In this document: positions 17,652 through 27,687 of the stretch, one piece after another
Layout: each line of letters starts with the position of its first letter
How positions within the stretch are numbered: position 1 is the first letter of the stretch
Origin: Burkholderia sp. Bp9142
GTDB taxonomy: Bacteria > Pseudomonadota > Gammaproteobacteria > Burkholderiales > Burkholderiaceae
Assembly (NCBI RefSeq): GCF_003853415.1
Contig: NZ_QTPP01000035.1
Location: forward strand, 19,913-83,912
Length of the DNA stretch: 64,000 nucleotides
Reading direction: 5' to 3'
Program-made: the position numbers and the translations under genes
The notes under the pieces: model-generated
The model's database searches: none
What the model was told of the DNA's origin: nothing
The model's input: only the letters and a program-made list of their open reading frames with translations

Positions 17652-18872
17652 ATGCGCAACCGGTCTCAAGCCGAACCGCGGGATGCCGCTGCCACCCCGC
17701 TCGGCGCGCCGCCCTCCGATCTTCCCACGCCGCTGCTCGGCGGTCTCTCGCCAGCGCAGTTCATGCGCCGCTACTGGCAGAAGAAGCCGCTGCTGATCCG
17801 CCAGGCGATCCCCGGCGTGAAGCCGCCGGTCACGCGCGACGCGCTGTTCGAGCTGGCAGCCGACTATGATGCCGAATCGCGACTGATCACCCATTTTCGT
17901 AACAAGTGGCAACTGGCGCACGGTCCGTTCGAGCCGGGCGCGCTGCCCGCCGTGTCGCGCAAGTCCTGGTCCTTGCTCGTCCAGGGGCTCGACCTGCACG
18001 TCGACGCGGCACGCGCGCTGCTCGACCGCTTCCGCTTCGTCCCGGACGCGCGCCTCGACGACCTGATGATTTCGTACGCGACGGACGGCGGCGGCGTGGG
18101 CCCGCACTTCGACTCGTACGACGTGTTCCTGCTGCAGGTCGAGGGCCGCCGCCGCTGGCGCATCGGCGCGCAGAAGGACCTGTCGCTGCAGCCGGACGTG
18201 CCGCTGAAGATTCTCGAGCATTTCGAGCCGAGCGACGAATGGTTGCTGGAGCCGGGCGACATGCTGTACCTGCCGCCGCACATCGCGCACGACGGCGTGG
18301 CCGAAGGCGAATGCATGACCTGCTCGATCGGCTTTCGGGCCCCGTCCGCCGGCGAACTGGGCGCACAATTCCTGTACTACCTCGCGGAACGCGGCGGCCT
18401 GCGTGACGAGCGCGGCGACGCGCTCTATCGCGACCCGAAACAGCCGGCGGTCGACGCGCCTGCGCAACTGCCGCCGGCGATGGTCGAGCGTGTCGCCGAG
18501 ATCGTCGATGCGATCCGCTGGCGCAAGCGCGACGTCGCCGAATTCCTCGGTTGCTACCTGAGCGAGCCGAAATCGAACGTCGTATTCGAGCCGCCGGCAC
18601 GCCCGCTGTCCGAGGCCGCGTTCGTCACGCAGGCGTCACGCCGAGGCGTGTATCTCGACAGAAGGGCCGCATTGATGTATAACGCGCGCTCGTACTTCAT
18701 TAATGGCGAGGAAGAACCGCTCGAGCAAGCCAGCGAATGGCTGCCCGAACTGGCCAATCTGCGCCACATGGAGGCGAAACGGTTTGTAACACTATCCCGG
18801 GTTCCCTCAATGACAGCCTTGCTGCACGAGTGGTATTGTGCGGGCTGGATACGGGTCGGAAACCGGATTTAG
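17652..18872 (+). CDS. JmjC/cupin ribosomal protein hydroxylase (YcfD/RoxA type)
   Basis: Fe(II)/2-oxoglutarate-dependent oxygenase of the cupin_4 family; the E. coli member YcfD hydroxylates an arginine of ribosomal protein L16. The motifs are MRRYWQKKPLLIRQA near the N-terminus, the metal-binding PHFDSYDVFLLQVEGRRRWRIG (His-x-Asp) and a distal histidine in LYLPPHIAHDGVAEGE. A C-terminal winged-helix-like part follows, giving 406 aa. The ATG at 17652 fits better than a codon 45 bp upstream. Divergent from slyD with a short shared upstream region. Confidence 0.88.
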   Translation: MRNRSQAEPRDAAATPLGAPPSDLPTPLLGGLSPAQFMRRYWQKKPLLIRQAIPGVKPPVTRDALFELAADYDAESRLITHFRNKWQLAHGPFEPGALPAVSRKSWSLLVQGLDLHVDAARALLDRFRFVPDARLDDLMISYATDGGGVGPHFDSYDVFLLQVEGRRRWRIGAQKDLSLQPDVPLKILEHFEPSDEWLLEPGDMLYLPPHIAHDGVAEGECMTCSIGFRAPSAGELGAQFLYYLAERGGLRDERGDALYRDPKQPAVDAPAQLPPAMVERVAEIVDAIRWRKRDVAEFLGCYLSEPKSNVVFEPPARPLSEAAFVTQASRRGVYLDRRAALMYNARSYFINGEEEPLEQASEWLPELANLRHMEAKRFVTLSRVPSMTALLHEWYCAGWIRVGNRI

Positions 18873-18964
18873 TGAGTCGTCCCGTATGCCCGTGCAGATC
18901 AAATTCTGTATGGGAAAGACAACGTATTGACCCCGCATTTGTCGACGGTCGATAGGAAAGTGCA

Positions 18965-18970
18965 TATAAT
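18965..18970 (+). promoter_or_regulatory. Candidate -10 of the Ala/Ser lipoprotein gene
   Basis: A perfect TATAAT lies 131 bp upstream of the lipoprotein ATG. The best -35 options (TCGACG at 17-bp spacing, TTGTCG at 20 bp) are imperfect. It implies a leader of about 125 nt, which is long for so small a gene. Confidence 0.5.
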
Positions 18971-19101
18971 TTCCGCCCAAGCCGTAGGGAAGATTCACGC
19001 TCTAGAAGTGCGTCTCCACCAGCGGCCCAGGTCGGTGTTGGAGCACATTACCGGTATTGTTTCGCGCTGTTGCTTACCTTTAACCATAAAAGGACGTGAT
19101 C

Positions 19102-19365
19102 ATGAAGAAATCCCTCCTCGTAGCTTCCCTGTTGGCTGCTGTTGCACTGGCTGCTTGCAACAAGAGCGCTGATCAAGCTGCTTCGTCGGCTGCAAGCGAC
19201 GCAGCTGCTGCTGCTTCGACGGCTGCTTCGGCAGTTGCTGGTGCTGCGAGCGACGCTTCGGCTGCTGCTTCGTCGGCGACGGCTGCTGCGAGCGACGCAG
19301 CTGCTGCTGTGGCGTCGGCTGCTTCGGCAGCGACGGCTGCTCCGGCTTCGGGCGCAAGCCAGTAA
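19102..19365 (+). CDS. Small Ala/Ser-rich lipoprotein
   Basis: An 87-aa protein with a lipoprotein signal: MKKSLLVASLLAAVALAAC, cysteine at residue 19 in an LAAC lipobox. The mature ~68 residues consist almost entirely of Ala, Ser, Asp and Thr in AASDAAAAAS-like repeats, suggesting a helical, fibrous structure loosely comparable in size to Lpp. AAAGGA precedes the ATG; a GTG two codons upstream is possible. Alanine is encoded mostly by GCT, unlike the GCG/GCC-dominated neighbours, a bias often seen in highly expressed genes. It has its own candidate promoter and a strong terminator. No specific function can be assigned. Confidence 0.82.
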   Translation: MKKSLLVASLLAAVALAACNKSADQAASSAASDAAAAASTAASAVAGAASDASAAASSATAAASDAAAAVASAASAATAAPASGASQ

Positions 19366-19380
19366 GCCTCAGCATCAGCT

Positions 19381-19415
19381 GAAAAAAAAACCGGCCCTTC
19401 GGGCCGGTTTTTTTA
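19381..19415 (+). terminator. Strong intrinsic terminator after the lipoprotein gene
   Basis: The stem-loop AACCGGCCC-TTC-GGGCCGGTT is followed by a run of seven T residues, with an A-run on the 5' side. It starts 16 bp past the stop codon. The A-run means it may also stop transcription from the minus-strand direction. Confidence 0.92.
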
Positions 19416-19482
19416 TGCCTGTCGGTTCCGCACGCACGTCGCGCCCGGCAACCCGGTGCCGTTCCGCCCTCTCCCGCGCCGC

Positions 19483-20259
19483 TCAGCCTAGCGTGAGCCA
19501 GTCGAAGCCCGCGTCCTGCGTGGCCACGACCACGTCCTCCCCGTCCGTTCCCAGCACGCCGGCCAACGCCTGGCGGGCCAGCTCGGGCCGGTTGTTCTGC
19601 TGGCTCAGGTGCGCGGCGACCAGGTGCTGGAGGCGGCTGCGTTCGAGCGACGCGAGGATGCCGGCGGCAGCATCGTTGCTCAGGTGGCCGTGATTGCCGC
19701 CGATCCGCGCCTTCAGCGACTGCGGATAACGGCTCCCGGCCAGCATCGCGGTATCGTGGTTGGATTCGAGCACCAGCGCGTCACAACCGCTCAGGACGGC
19801 CGTGATGTGCGGTGTGGCCATCCCGACGTCGGTCAGCACGCCGAGCCGGCGGCAACCATCCATGAAGACGAACTGGAGCGGTTCCCGCGCGTCGTGGGGC
19901 ACCGTATAGGGCATCACGGCCAGATCGCGTATCGCGGCCGTCTCGTCGCCCCACAACACGTGGAGATCGACATCGGCCTCGTCCGCGCCCACCGCGCGCG
20001 CCGTGCCCCAGCTCATGTAGAGCGGCAACGACCCGCGCCGCGCGAGCGTCAGCGCGCTGCCGACGTGGTCGCTGTGTTCGTGGGTGATGAGGATCGCATC
20101 GAGATCGTCGATGCCGAGATTCAGGCGGCCGAGGCGGCGCTCGACCTCCTTCGCTGAAAAACCGCAGTCGAGCAGCACGCGGGTGGTCGTCGTGCCGCTC
20201 GAGACCTCGACGACCAGCGCGTTGCCTTCGCTGCCGCTACCGAGGCTGGCGAAGCGCAC
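19483..20259 (-). CDS. Metallo-beta-lactamase-fold hydrolase
   Basis: A 258-aa member of the MBL superfamily, closest in pattern to YycJ/WalJ-type proteins. The metal motif ITHEHSDHVGS (H-x-H-x-D-H) is near residue 60, preceded by GSGSEGNALVVE and LLDCGFSAKEVERRL. A second part, LVLESNHDTAMLAGSRYPQSLKARIGGNHGHLSN, supplies further ligands. The start is a GTG. It directly follows bamC (4-bp gap) in a dapA-bamC-mbl operon. The substrate is not known; nuclease-like roles have been proposed for relatives. Confidence 0.85.
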   Translation of the reverse strand: MRFASLGSGSEGNALVVEVSSGTTTTRVLLDCGFSAKEVERRLGRLNLGIDDLDAILITHEHSDHVGSALTLARRGSLPLYMSWGTARAVGADEADVDLHVLWGDETAAIRDLAVMPYTVPHDAREPLQFVFMDGCRRLGVLTDVGMATPHITAVLSGCDALVLESNHDTAMLAGSRYPQSLKARIGGNHGHLSNDAAAGILASLERSRLQHLVAAHLSQQNNRPELARQALAGVLGTDGEDVVVATQDAGFDWLTLG

Positions 20260-20263
20260 GCGG

Positions 20264-21409
20264 TCAGTTCAGCTGGGCGTGCAACAGCGAAATGATCCGC
20301 TGCGCGTCCGACGAGTTGTCGACCTGGCCGTTCGCGTTGACCACCGCGACCTGCGTGCCGCCGTTGCCCTGCGCGCGCACGTTGACCAGGTATTCCTTGC
20401 CCGGCTTGGCCGCCGACGGGCCGCCATAGAACAGCTTGCCGAACAGCCCGTCGCGCTTGAGCTCTTCCATCGTGTTCGCGTAGCGGACCGTGTACAGGCC
20501 CTTCTCGCGGTCGCGATTGTCGACCGCGAAGTTGGTGCGGTCGAGCGCGAGCCCGACGCGCAGCCATGCGCGGTCGAACGATTCCGCGAGCTGCAGCGTC
20601 GCGGCGCCGCTGCTCGTGTCGCTGACCTGCGCCGGCGCTGTCGCGGGACGCGCATCGGTCAGCAGTTGCTTCGCCTGCGCGTCGCTCAGACCGAACTTCT
20701 GCATCAGCTTCGACAGGAACACGGCCTCGAGCACCGGGTTGCGCGGACGCTCTTCCCAGCGCGACGACGTGCCGCCCTGCGGGCCGACCATCATTTCCTC
20801 CATCGCGCTGTGCGTGATCGAGATGTCGGTGTTGCCGTTCGGCGTGCGGTTCACGAGCGTACGGAAACGGTCGCGCGTGCCGGATGAGTACGCGAAGTCG
20901 ATGACCTTGCCGATCGTGCGCCGGAACCAGTCGTCGGGAATGTTCGCGCGGTTCTCGGCCCAGTCGGTGGCCATGATGCCGGTCGACGGTGCGTCGGTCT
21001 TCAGCGAGAAGCCGTTCTCCTGCCAGAATTCCTTCAGGATCGGCCACAGCTGCTCGGGCGTGCGCCCATCCACCACGAGCCAGCGACGGTCGCCGTCGCG
21101 CTCGATATGCATGCCGAGCGGATCCTGCGCGCTCGGGACGCCGTCGGTCGCGTTGCCTGCGGCCGTCGTCGCCCGCGGCGGCAGCGTGCCGAGACCGGCG
21201 TTGCTCGGCGGTGCGACGAACTGCTGGGTCGTCGGCACCGGCTTCAGGTCGCTCGGCACCGCGAGCGGCGGCGCCGAACCCGTGTTCTTGTAGTTGACCC
21301 GGTCAGGAGCCAGATAGTCGTTCAGCGTATCGCAGCCGGCGAGCGCGCCCAGCGCCAGCGCCACCACCGAAACCTGGATGGCGCGAGAGGAAAAGGCGAA
21401 ACGTTTCAT
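20264..21409 (-). CDS. bamC: Outer-membrane assembly lipoprotein BamC
   Basis: Lipoprotein accessory component of the BAM beta-barrel insertion machine. It has a lipoprotein signal (MKRFAFSSRAIQ...LALGALAGC, Cys at ~25). A flexible segment, then two helix-grip domains (about 125-255 and 280-380), follow, as in NlpB/BamC. The ATG at 21409 begins the signal peptide; the open frame extends upstream without support. The 381-aa length is a little above E. coli BamC (344). It lies between dapA and an MBL hydrolase, a common betaproteobacterial order. Confidence 0.92.
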   Translation of the reverse strand: MKRFAFSSRAIQVSVVALALGALAGCDTLNDYLAPDRVNYKNTGSAPPLAVPSDLKPVPTTQQFVAPPSNAGLGTLPPRATTAAGNATDGVPSAQDPLGMHIERDGDRRWLVVDGRTPEQLWPILKEFWQENGFSLKTDAPSTGIMATDWAENRANIPDDWFRRTIGKVIDFAYSSGTRDRFRTLVNRTPNGNTDISITHSAMEEMMVGPQGGTSSRWEERPRNPVLEAVFLSKLMQKFGLSDAQAKQLLTDARPATAPAQVSDTSSGAATLQLAESFDRAWLRVGLALDRTNFAVDNRDREKGLYTVRYANTMEELKRDGLFGKLFYGGPSAAKPGKEYLVNVRAQGNGGTQVAVVNANGQVDNSSDAQRIISLLHAQLN

Positions 21410-21515
21410 GAAATCCTTCGTCTTGCTAGAACGCTCGTCAGGAGCGGCGCCGGACGGAGCCGGCCGGTGCGGGTTGATGAGGGGTCGGCGGCCGCAGGGC
21501 GCGGCCGCCTGTGCA

Positions 21516-22421
21516 TCAGGCGAGAACGCCGGCCTCGACGAGGGCCGAACGCACGACATCGTGGCAGCGCGCGTCGAGCGGCGTGAGCGGCAGGCGGATG
21601 CCGCCCTGCATCTTGCCCATCGCCTGCAGCGCCCACTTCACCGGAATCGGGTTCGCCTCGATGAACAGGTTCTTGTGCAGCGACAGCAGCTTCATGTGCA
21701 GCTCGCGCGCCGTCGCGACATCGCCGGCCAGCGCCGCGCGGCACAGGTCGCTCATCGCGCGCGGTGCGACGTTCGCCGTCACCGAGATATTGCCGTGGCC
21801 GCCGAGCAGCATCAGCGCGATCGCGGTCGGATCGTCGCCGCTGTAGATCGCGAAATGCTTCGGCGCGGCCTTGATCAGGTGCGCGGCGCGATCGATGTTG
21901 CCCGTCGCTTCCTTCACGCCGATGATGCCCGGCACCTGCGCGAGGCGCAGCGTGGTCTCGTGCGCCATGTCCGCGACCGTGCGGCCCGGCACGTTGTACA
22001 GGATCACCGGCAGGTCGACCGCTTCGGCGATCGCCTTGAAGTGCCGGTACATCCCTTCCTGCGTGGGCTTGTTGTAGTACGGCACGACCTGCAGCGTCGC
22101 GTCGGCGCCGACGGCCTTCGCGTGCTTCGTCAGCTCGATCGCCTCCGCGGTCGAATTGCCGCCCGCGCCAGCGATGATCGGGATGCGCTTCGCCGCATGC
22201 TCGACCGCCGTGCGGATCATCAGGATGTGCTCTTCGACGTTGAGCGTTGCCGACTCGCCGCTCGTGCCGACCACGACGAGTGCGTCGGTGCCTTCCTCGA
22301 TGTGCCAGTCGATCAGTTTGCGAAACGCCGGCAGGTCGAGACTGCCGTCTTCGAGCATCGGGGTGACGATCGCGGGGATGCTGCCGCGGATTTGAATGCC
22401 GTCTTGGGTGCCGTTAGCCAT
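21516..22421 (-). CDS. dapA: 4-hydroxy-tetrahydrodipicolinate synthase
   Basis: Condenses pyruvate with aspartate-semialdehyde in the lysine/diaminopimelate pathway. The TIM-barrel enzyme has its Schiff-base lysine at K170 (GIIGVKEATGN), Y142 (ILYNVPGRT) and Y116 (VVPYYNKPTQEG), all at a constant offset from E. coli DapA. The start MANGTQDGIQIRGSIPAIVT at 22421 is used; open frame further upstream belongs to another gene region. The length is 301 aa. It is the first gene of the dapA-bamC-mbl operon. A TACAAT hexamer at 22458-22463 (complement) is a candidate -10. Confidence 0.96.
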   Translation of the reverse strand: MANGTQDGIQIRGSIPAIVTPMLEDGSLDLPAFRKLIDWHIEEGTDALVVVGTSGESATLNVEEHILMIRTAVEHAAKRIPIIAGAGGNSTAEAIELTKHAKAVGADATLQVVPYYNKPTQEGMYRHFKAIAEAVDLPVILYNVPGRTVADMAHETTLRLAQVPGIIGVKEATGNIDRAAHLIKAAPKHFAIYSGDDPTAIALMLLGGHGNISVTANVAPRAMSDLCRAALAGDVATARELHMKLLSLHKNLFIEANPIPVKWALQAMGKMQGGIRLPLTPLDARCHDVVRSALVEAGVLA

Positions 22422-22468
22422 GAAACGCGATTGATTGATGTACCGGTAAACGTTGAGATTGTAGCGGA

Positions 22469-23071
22469 TTAGCCGGGCAGTTCGTAACGTGGAATTCCCG
22501 CCCCCGCCGTCGGGGTCGCACCCTCGCGTACCGCGCAGATGCGCTGCACGAACGCTTCGCGCGGCGCGGCGACGAATCCGTCCTCGTACGCGACCACCCG
22601 CAGGCGGCCGCGCACCGCGTCCAGCAGCTCGCCCGAAGCGAGCAGGAACGCGGGATTGGACGGTTTGCCGACCGTTTCGTTTCCTTGCGCGAAGGTTTCG
22701 TAGATCAGCACGCCGCCCGGCGCCACCGCATCGAGCAGATGGGGCCAGAGCGGACGATGCAGATAATGGGTGACGATCACGGCCGCGAACGACGCATTGG
22801 CCGGCAGCGGCCAGGGCGCGCCCTCGAGATCGGCGTCGCGCGCGTCGACGCCGGGAATCGCCCGCAATGCGGCCAGCGCGGCCGGATCGCGGTCGAGCGC
22901 GACGACCGGATGCCCGTGCGACGCAAACCAGCGCGCATGGCGGCCGCCGCCCGCGGCGACGTCGAGCACCGCGCCGCCCGCCGGAACGAGCCGCGACCAC
23001 CGGGCGACCCAGCGCGACGGCTCGGTCTGGGCGACGTGGCCGCCCGCGGCGGCAATGACAGGTTCGCGCAT
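22469..23071 (-). CDS. SAM-dependent methyltransferase
   Basis: A 200-aa class I methyltransferase. The glycine-rich SAM loop is LDVAAGGGRHARWFA near residues 36-50, with an acidic residue after strand 2 (VVALDRDPAAL) and motif VIVTHYLHRPLWPHLLDAVAPGGVLIYETFA. This resembles TehB/Methyltransf_11-type proteins. It lies 9 bp after trpS on the same strand and is likely co-transcribed. The target molecule cannot be inferred. Confidence 0.85.
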   Translation of the reverse strand: MREPVIAAAGGHVAQTEPSRWVARWSRLVPAGGAVLDVAAGGGRHARWFASHGHPVVALDRDPAALAALRAIPGVDARDADLEGAPWPLPANASFAAVIVTHYLHRPLWPHLLDAVAPGGVLIYETFAQGNETVGKPSNPAFLLASGELLDAVRGRLRVVAYEDGFVAAPREAFVQRICAVREGATPTAGAGIPRYELPG

Positions 23072-23080
23072 GCCGTCAGG

Positions 23081-24283
<1,203 letters not shown>

Positions 24284-24291
24284 GATTGTCG

Positions 24292-24954
24292 TTAGAAAAG
24301 CGAGGCGAATGGAGACAGGATGGCGCTCAGCACGCCGGCCGCGGCGTTCACGAGCGGCCGCAGCCAGAAGTTCGTCAGCACGCCCGTCGCGACCAGCACG
24401 AGGACGATGATGAAACCGTACGGCTCGATGCGCGACAGCGCGATCGATTGCTTCGGCGGCAGCAGCGCCGCCAGGATGCGGCCGCCGTCGAGCGGCGGCA
24501 GCGGAAACAGGTTCAGCACGCCGAGCACCAGGTTCGCGCTGACGCCCGCATAGGCCATCCGCGTGAAGAACGGCTCGTCGATGCCAGCCGCGGGCAGCAC
24601 GATGGTCAGCACGCCCCAGATCAGTGCCTGCACGAAGTTGCAGGCCGGGCCCGCGAGCGACACCCACAGGCTGCCCCAGCGCGGGTCGCGCAGGTTGCCG
24701 AACGATACCGGCACCGGCTTCGCATAGCCGAACAGGAACGCGCCGCCGGTCAGGAAATACATCGCGAGCGGGATCGCGATCGTGCCGAGCGGATCGATGT
24801 GGCGCATCGGGTTGAACGACACGCGCCCCATCATGTAGGCGGTGTTGTCGCCGAGCAGGCGCGCGGCATAGCCGTGCGCGGCCTCGTGCAGCGTGATCGC
24901 GAAGATCACGGGCAGCGCGTAGACGGCGATGGTCTGTATCAGGGAAGCATTCAT
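24292..24954 (-). CDS. Site-2 protease family (M50) membrane metallopeptidase
   Basis: Integral membrane zinc protease of 220 aa. The HExxH motif is HEAAH at 23-27 inside the first membrane segment, and the second zinc site lies in NLFPLPPLDGGRI near residue 145. About five to six hydrophobic segments are visible. It lacks the PDZ domain of RseP, so it belongs to the minimal SpoIVFB/Rv-like group. It lies between a YciO-like gene and trpS. The substrate is unknown. Confidence 0.88.
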   Translation of the reverse strand: MNASLIQTIAVYALPVIFAITLHEAAHGYAARLLGDNTAYMMGRVSFNPMRHIDPLGTIAIPLAMYFLTGGAFLFGYAKPVPVSFGNLRDPRWGSLWVSLAGPACNFVQALIWGVLTIVLPAAGIDEPFFTRMAYAGVSANLVLGVLNLFPLPPLDGGRILAALLPPKQSIALSRIEPYGFIIVLVLVATGVLTNFWLRPLVNAAAGVLSAILSPFASLF

Positions 24955-24999
24955 ATCGCGTTATTGTAACAAGCGCACTCGCGCAAAAATGATCGGCAC

Positions 25000-25632
25000 T
25001 TACGCGGCCGACAGCCCGAACGGTTCGAGCGCGCCGCGCCCCGCTCGCACGAGTTGCGGCTCGTCGCCCGTCAGGTCGATCACCGTCGACGGCTCGCGCG
25101 GACACGCACCGCCGTCGATCACGAGATCGACCTGCTTTTCGAGCCGCGCGCGGATGTCCTCGGGATCGTTGAGCGGCTCGTCGTCCGGCGCCAGGATCAG
25201 CGTCGTGCCAAGCAGCGGCTGGCCCAGCGATTCGAGCAGCGCGAGCGTGATCGCGTGATCGGGCACGCGCAGCCCGATCGTCTTGCGCGACGGGTGCGAC
25301 AGCCGGCGCGGCACTTCCTTGGTCGCCTGCAGGATGAACACGTACGGGCCCGGCGTCACCGACTTGATCTGCCGGTACTGGCGGTTGTCCACCATCGCGA
25401 AGTTGGCCAGTTCCGACAGGTCGCGCACGAGCAGCGACAGGTGCTGCTTCTCGTCGAGGCCGCGAATGCGGCGCACGCGCTCGACCGCGTCCTTGTCGTC
25501 GAGGTGACACGCGAGCGCGTAGCTCGAGTCGGTGGGCATCGCGATCACGCCGCCCTTGCTGACGATGTCCGCGGCCTGCTTGATCAGGCGCGGCTGCGGA
25601 TTATCCGGATGAATCCTGAAGAACTGGGACAT
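25000..25632 (-). CDS. YciO/Sua5-family protein
   Basis: A 210-aa YrdC-fold protein related to threonylcarbamoyl-AMP synthases that make the t6A precursor. The nucleotide-binding part includes GGVIAMPTDSSYALACHLDD near residues 27-46 and KQHLSLLVRDLSELANFA. The sequence is closest to the YciO subgroup, which in E. coli does not replace TsaC, so a role in t6A is uncertain. It is in a minus-strand run with a PHP phosphatase upstream and an M50 peptidase downstream. Confidence 0.85.
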   Translation of the reverse strand: MSQFFRIHPDNPQPRLIKQAADIVSKGGVIAMPTDSSYALACHLDDKDAVERVRRIRGLDEKQHLSLLVRDLSELANFAMVDNRQYRQIKSVTPGPYVFILQATKEVPRRLSHPSRKTIGLRVPDHAITLALLESLGQPLLGTTLILAPDDEPLNDPEDIRARLEKQVDLVIDGGACPREPSTVIDLTGDEPQLVRAGRGALEPFGLSAA

Positions 25633-25702
25633 GGGGACACGTAAAGAGGGAGAAGTCGGATGCGCGCCGACGGCAGCGCGAACGGCAAGCGGCCGCTGCG
25701 CG

Positions 25703-26533
25703 TCAGAGCCAGCGCTCCCAGACCGGTTTCAGGTCGGGCGGCAACGGCGGCAGGCTGCCGAGCTCGATGCGGCCCTCGCCCGGCGCATGGAAATCCGAAC
25801 CGCGCGACACCTCGAAGCCGAAGCGGCGCGCGACGTCCGCGTATTCGCGGTACTGATCGGGCGTGTGGCTGCCCGTGATGACCTCGATCGCGCGGCCACC
25901 GAGATCGATGAATTCGGCGAAGAATGCGTCGAATTCGACCGGCGTATAGCGGTAGCGGCCCGGGTGCGCGACCACGGCGTCGCCACCCGCCGCACGAATC
26001 CATGCGACGGCGTCGGACAGCGTCGCCCAGCGGTGCGGGACGAATCCGGGCTTGCCGTCGCCGAGCACGCGGTCGAACACGTCGGAAGTGGATGCGGCGT
26101 GGCCGTTCTCGACGAGAAAGCGCGCGAAGTGGGTGCGCGAGATCAGGTCGGGATTCGAGACGTACTTCAGCGCGCCTTCGTACGCGCCGGGAATGCCGAG
26201 CGTCTCGAGCTGCGCGGCGATCGCCCGCGCACGGGCGGCGCGGCCGTGGCGCGTGCGATAGAGGCCATCGACGAGCGCCGGGTTCGACGGATCGATGTTG
26301 AGGCCGACGATGTGCACGGTGCGCGACGCCCACGTGACCGAGATCTCGACGCCGCCCAGGTAACGCATCCCGAGCGCCTCCGCCTCGCTGCGCGCCGCCG
26401 CCTGGCCGCCGATCTCGTCGTGGTCGGTCAGCGCCCAGAGGGTCACGCCGCCGGCATGGGCGCGGCGCGCGACGTCGGCAGGCGACAGCAACCCGTCGGA
26501 AACATTCGAATGGCAGTGGAGATCAGCGTTCAT
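25703..26533 (-). CDS. PHP-domain phosphoesterase (RNase AM/YciV type)
   Basis: A 276-aa PHP-family metal-dependent enzyme. Motif 1 is ADLHCHSNVSDG (D4, H6, H8), followed by WALTDHDEIGG, GVEIS and, at the end, GSDFHAPG. The pattern matches YciV/RNase AM, which hydrolyses 3',5'-nucleoside bisphosphates and trims RNA 5' ends in E. coli. It lies next to the YciO-like gene, the same neighbourhood as in enterobacteria, which supports the assignment. Confidence 0.9.
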   Translation of the reverse strand: MNADLHCHSNVSDGLLSPADVARRAHAGGVTLWALTDHDEIGGQAAARSEAEALGMRYLGGVEISVTWASRTVHIVGLNIDPSNPALVDGLYRTRHGRAARARAIAAQLETLGIPGAYEGALKYVSNPDLISRTHFARFLVENGHAASTSDVFDRVLGDGKPGFVPHRWATLSDAVAWIRAAGGDAVVAHPGRYRYTPVEFDAFFAEFIDLGGRAIEVITGSHTPDQYREYADVARRFGFEVSRGSDFHAPGEGRIELGSLPPLPPDLKPVWERWL

Positions 26534-26612
26534 CGTCGGTATGGCAGGTGAGGCTTCATTCTACTGCAACGCGGCAATTGCGCCGCCCGCCTGCCCTGCT
26601 GCTGCCGCCGGG

Positions 26613-27503
26613 CTACGCGCAGAACGCCTCGATCAGCGCCGCGATCTGCTCCGGCTGGTCGTGATGGACCATGTGACCGGCATCGTCGACGAGCTTTTCG
26701 CGCCAGTCGGGGAACGCGCCGAAGCGCGCCTTGAACTCCGGCAGCGGGATGTCGCCCGCGAGGTATGCGAGCGTCGGCGAATTGACGGCCTCGACGTGCA
26801 GCACCTTCGCACGCACCTGCTTCCAGACGGCCATCACCTCGTCGAGCCGGTACAGCAGCGGGCCCGCCATCTTGTGCGCGGGGTCCGCCAGCAGGTGGTA
26901 CAGACCGTCGTCGCCGCGCTTCGACCAGTGCGCGGCGAGGAACGCGGCACGGCCCGGATCGAGCCGCGGATTGGTCTTGATCAGCCGGGCCGCCACGTCG
27001 TCGAGCGACGCGTAAGGGCGCAGCACCGGCGGCTCGCGCAGTTCGTCGAGCCAGCCGCGCAGCCGGCGCGGCGCCTGCTCGGCCCGAGCGGGGGCGAGCC
27101 CGAACCCTTCGAGGTCGACCACGCGCCGCACGCGCTCCGGCCGCGCGCCCGCGTACAGGCACACGACGTTCGCGCCCATGCTGTGCCCGATCAGGTTCAC
27201 TTCGCCAGTCGGCGCATAGTGATCGACGAGCGCATCGAGGTCGCCCAGGTACGCGTGGAACCAGTAATGACCGCCGCCCTGCCGCGCGACCGGCCAGTCA
27301 GACAGGCCGAAGCCGCGCGCATCCGGCGCGATCACCTGCCAGTCGCCCGCGAGCGCGTCGACGACGAACTGGAACGATGCCGCGACGTCCATCCAGCCGT
27401 GCAGCATGAACAGCGTCGGCGCATCGGGCCGGCCCCAGCGCCGCACATGCAGCTTGACGCCGCGCACCGTGACGAAATCGGAAACAGAACTCGAGGCACT
27501 CAT
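26613..27503 (-). CDS. Alpha/beta hydrolase
   Basis: A 296-aa alpha/beta-hydrolase-fold protein. The oxyanion motif is MLHGWMD at 33-39, and the nucleophile elbow GHSMGAN places the serine at 108. The catalytic histidine is likely in DDAGHMVHHDQPE near 280. No signal peptide, so cytoplasmic. The substrate is unknown. A TATAAT sequence on the minus strand (27535-27540) about 32 bp upstream is a likely -10. It seems to be a single-gene unit. Confidence 0.87.
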   Translation of the reverse strand: MSASSSVSDFVTVRGVKLHVRRWGRPDAPTLFMLHGWMDVAASFQFVVDALAGDWQVIAPDARGFGLSDWPVARQGGGHYWFHAYLGDLDALVDHYAPTGEVNLIGHSMGANVVCLYAGARPERVRRVVDLEGFGLAPARAEQAPRRLRGWLDELREPPVLRPYASLDDVAARLIKTNPRLDPGRAAFLAAHWSKRGDDGLYHLLADPAHKMAGPLLYRLDEVMAVWKQVRAKVLHVEAVNSPTLAYLAGDIPLPEFKARFGAFPDWREKLVDDAGHMVHHDQPEQIAALIEAFCA

Positions 27504-27687
27504 TGCAACCGCCAGAAAAAAGAATGATCGTTCGATTATAGCGACGACGCTTCCGTTCCGGCGGCCGGCAGTCGAGGCAGTTCTCTAGCGTCTCTAGCGA
27601 CAGGGAGCCGCCGCATCGGGTACCCCAGGAATGGCGCCGAACGGTCGCATGGCCGGCCGGCGCCGGCTTTCGCACCGCGTAGCCGCC

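Noticed and set aside
19100..19375. Gln/Pro-rich small protein antisense to the Ala/Ser lipoprotein
   Set aside because: Its composition simply mirrors the GCT/TCG repeats on the other strand; no ribosome-binding site or promoter.
22422..23000. Extended N-terminus for dapA
   Set aside because: The open frame upstream runs through the methyltransferase gene in another frame; the DapA family begins at 22421.
24284..25510. Extended N-terminus for trpS
   Set aside because: The upstream open frame lies over the M50 and YciO-like genes in another frame; the TrpS family begins at 24283.
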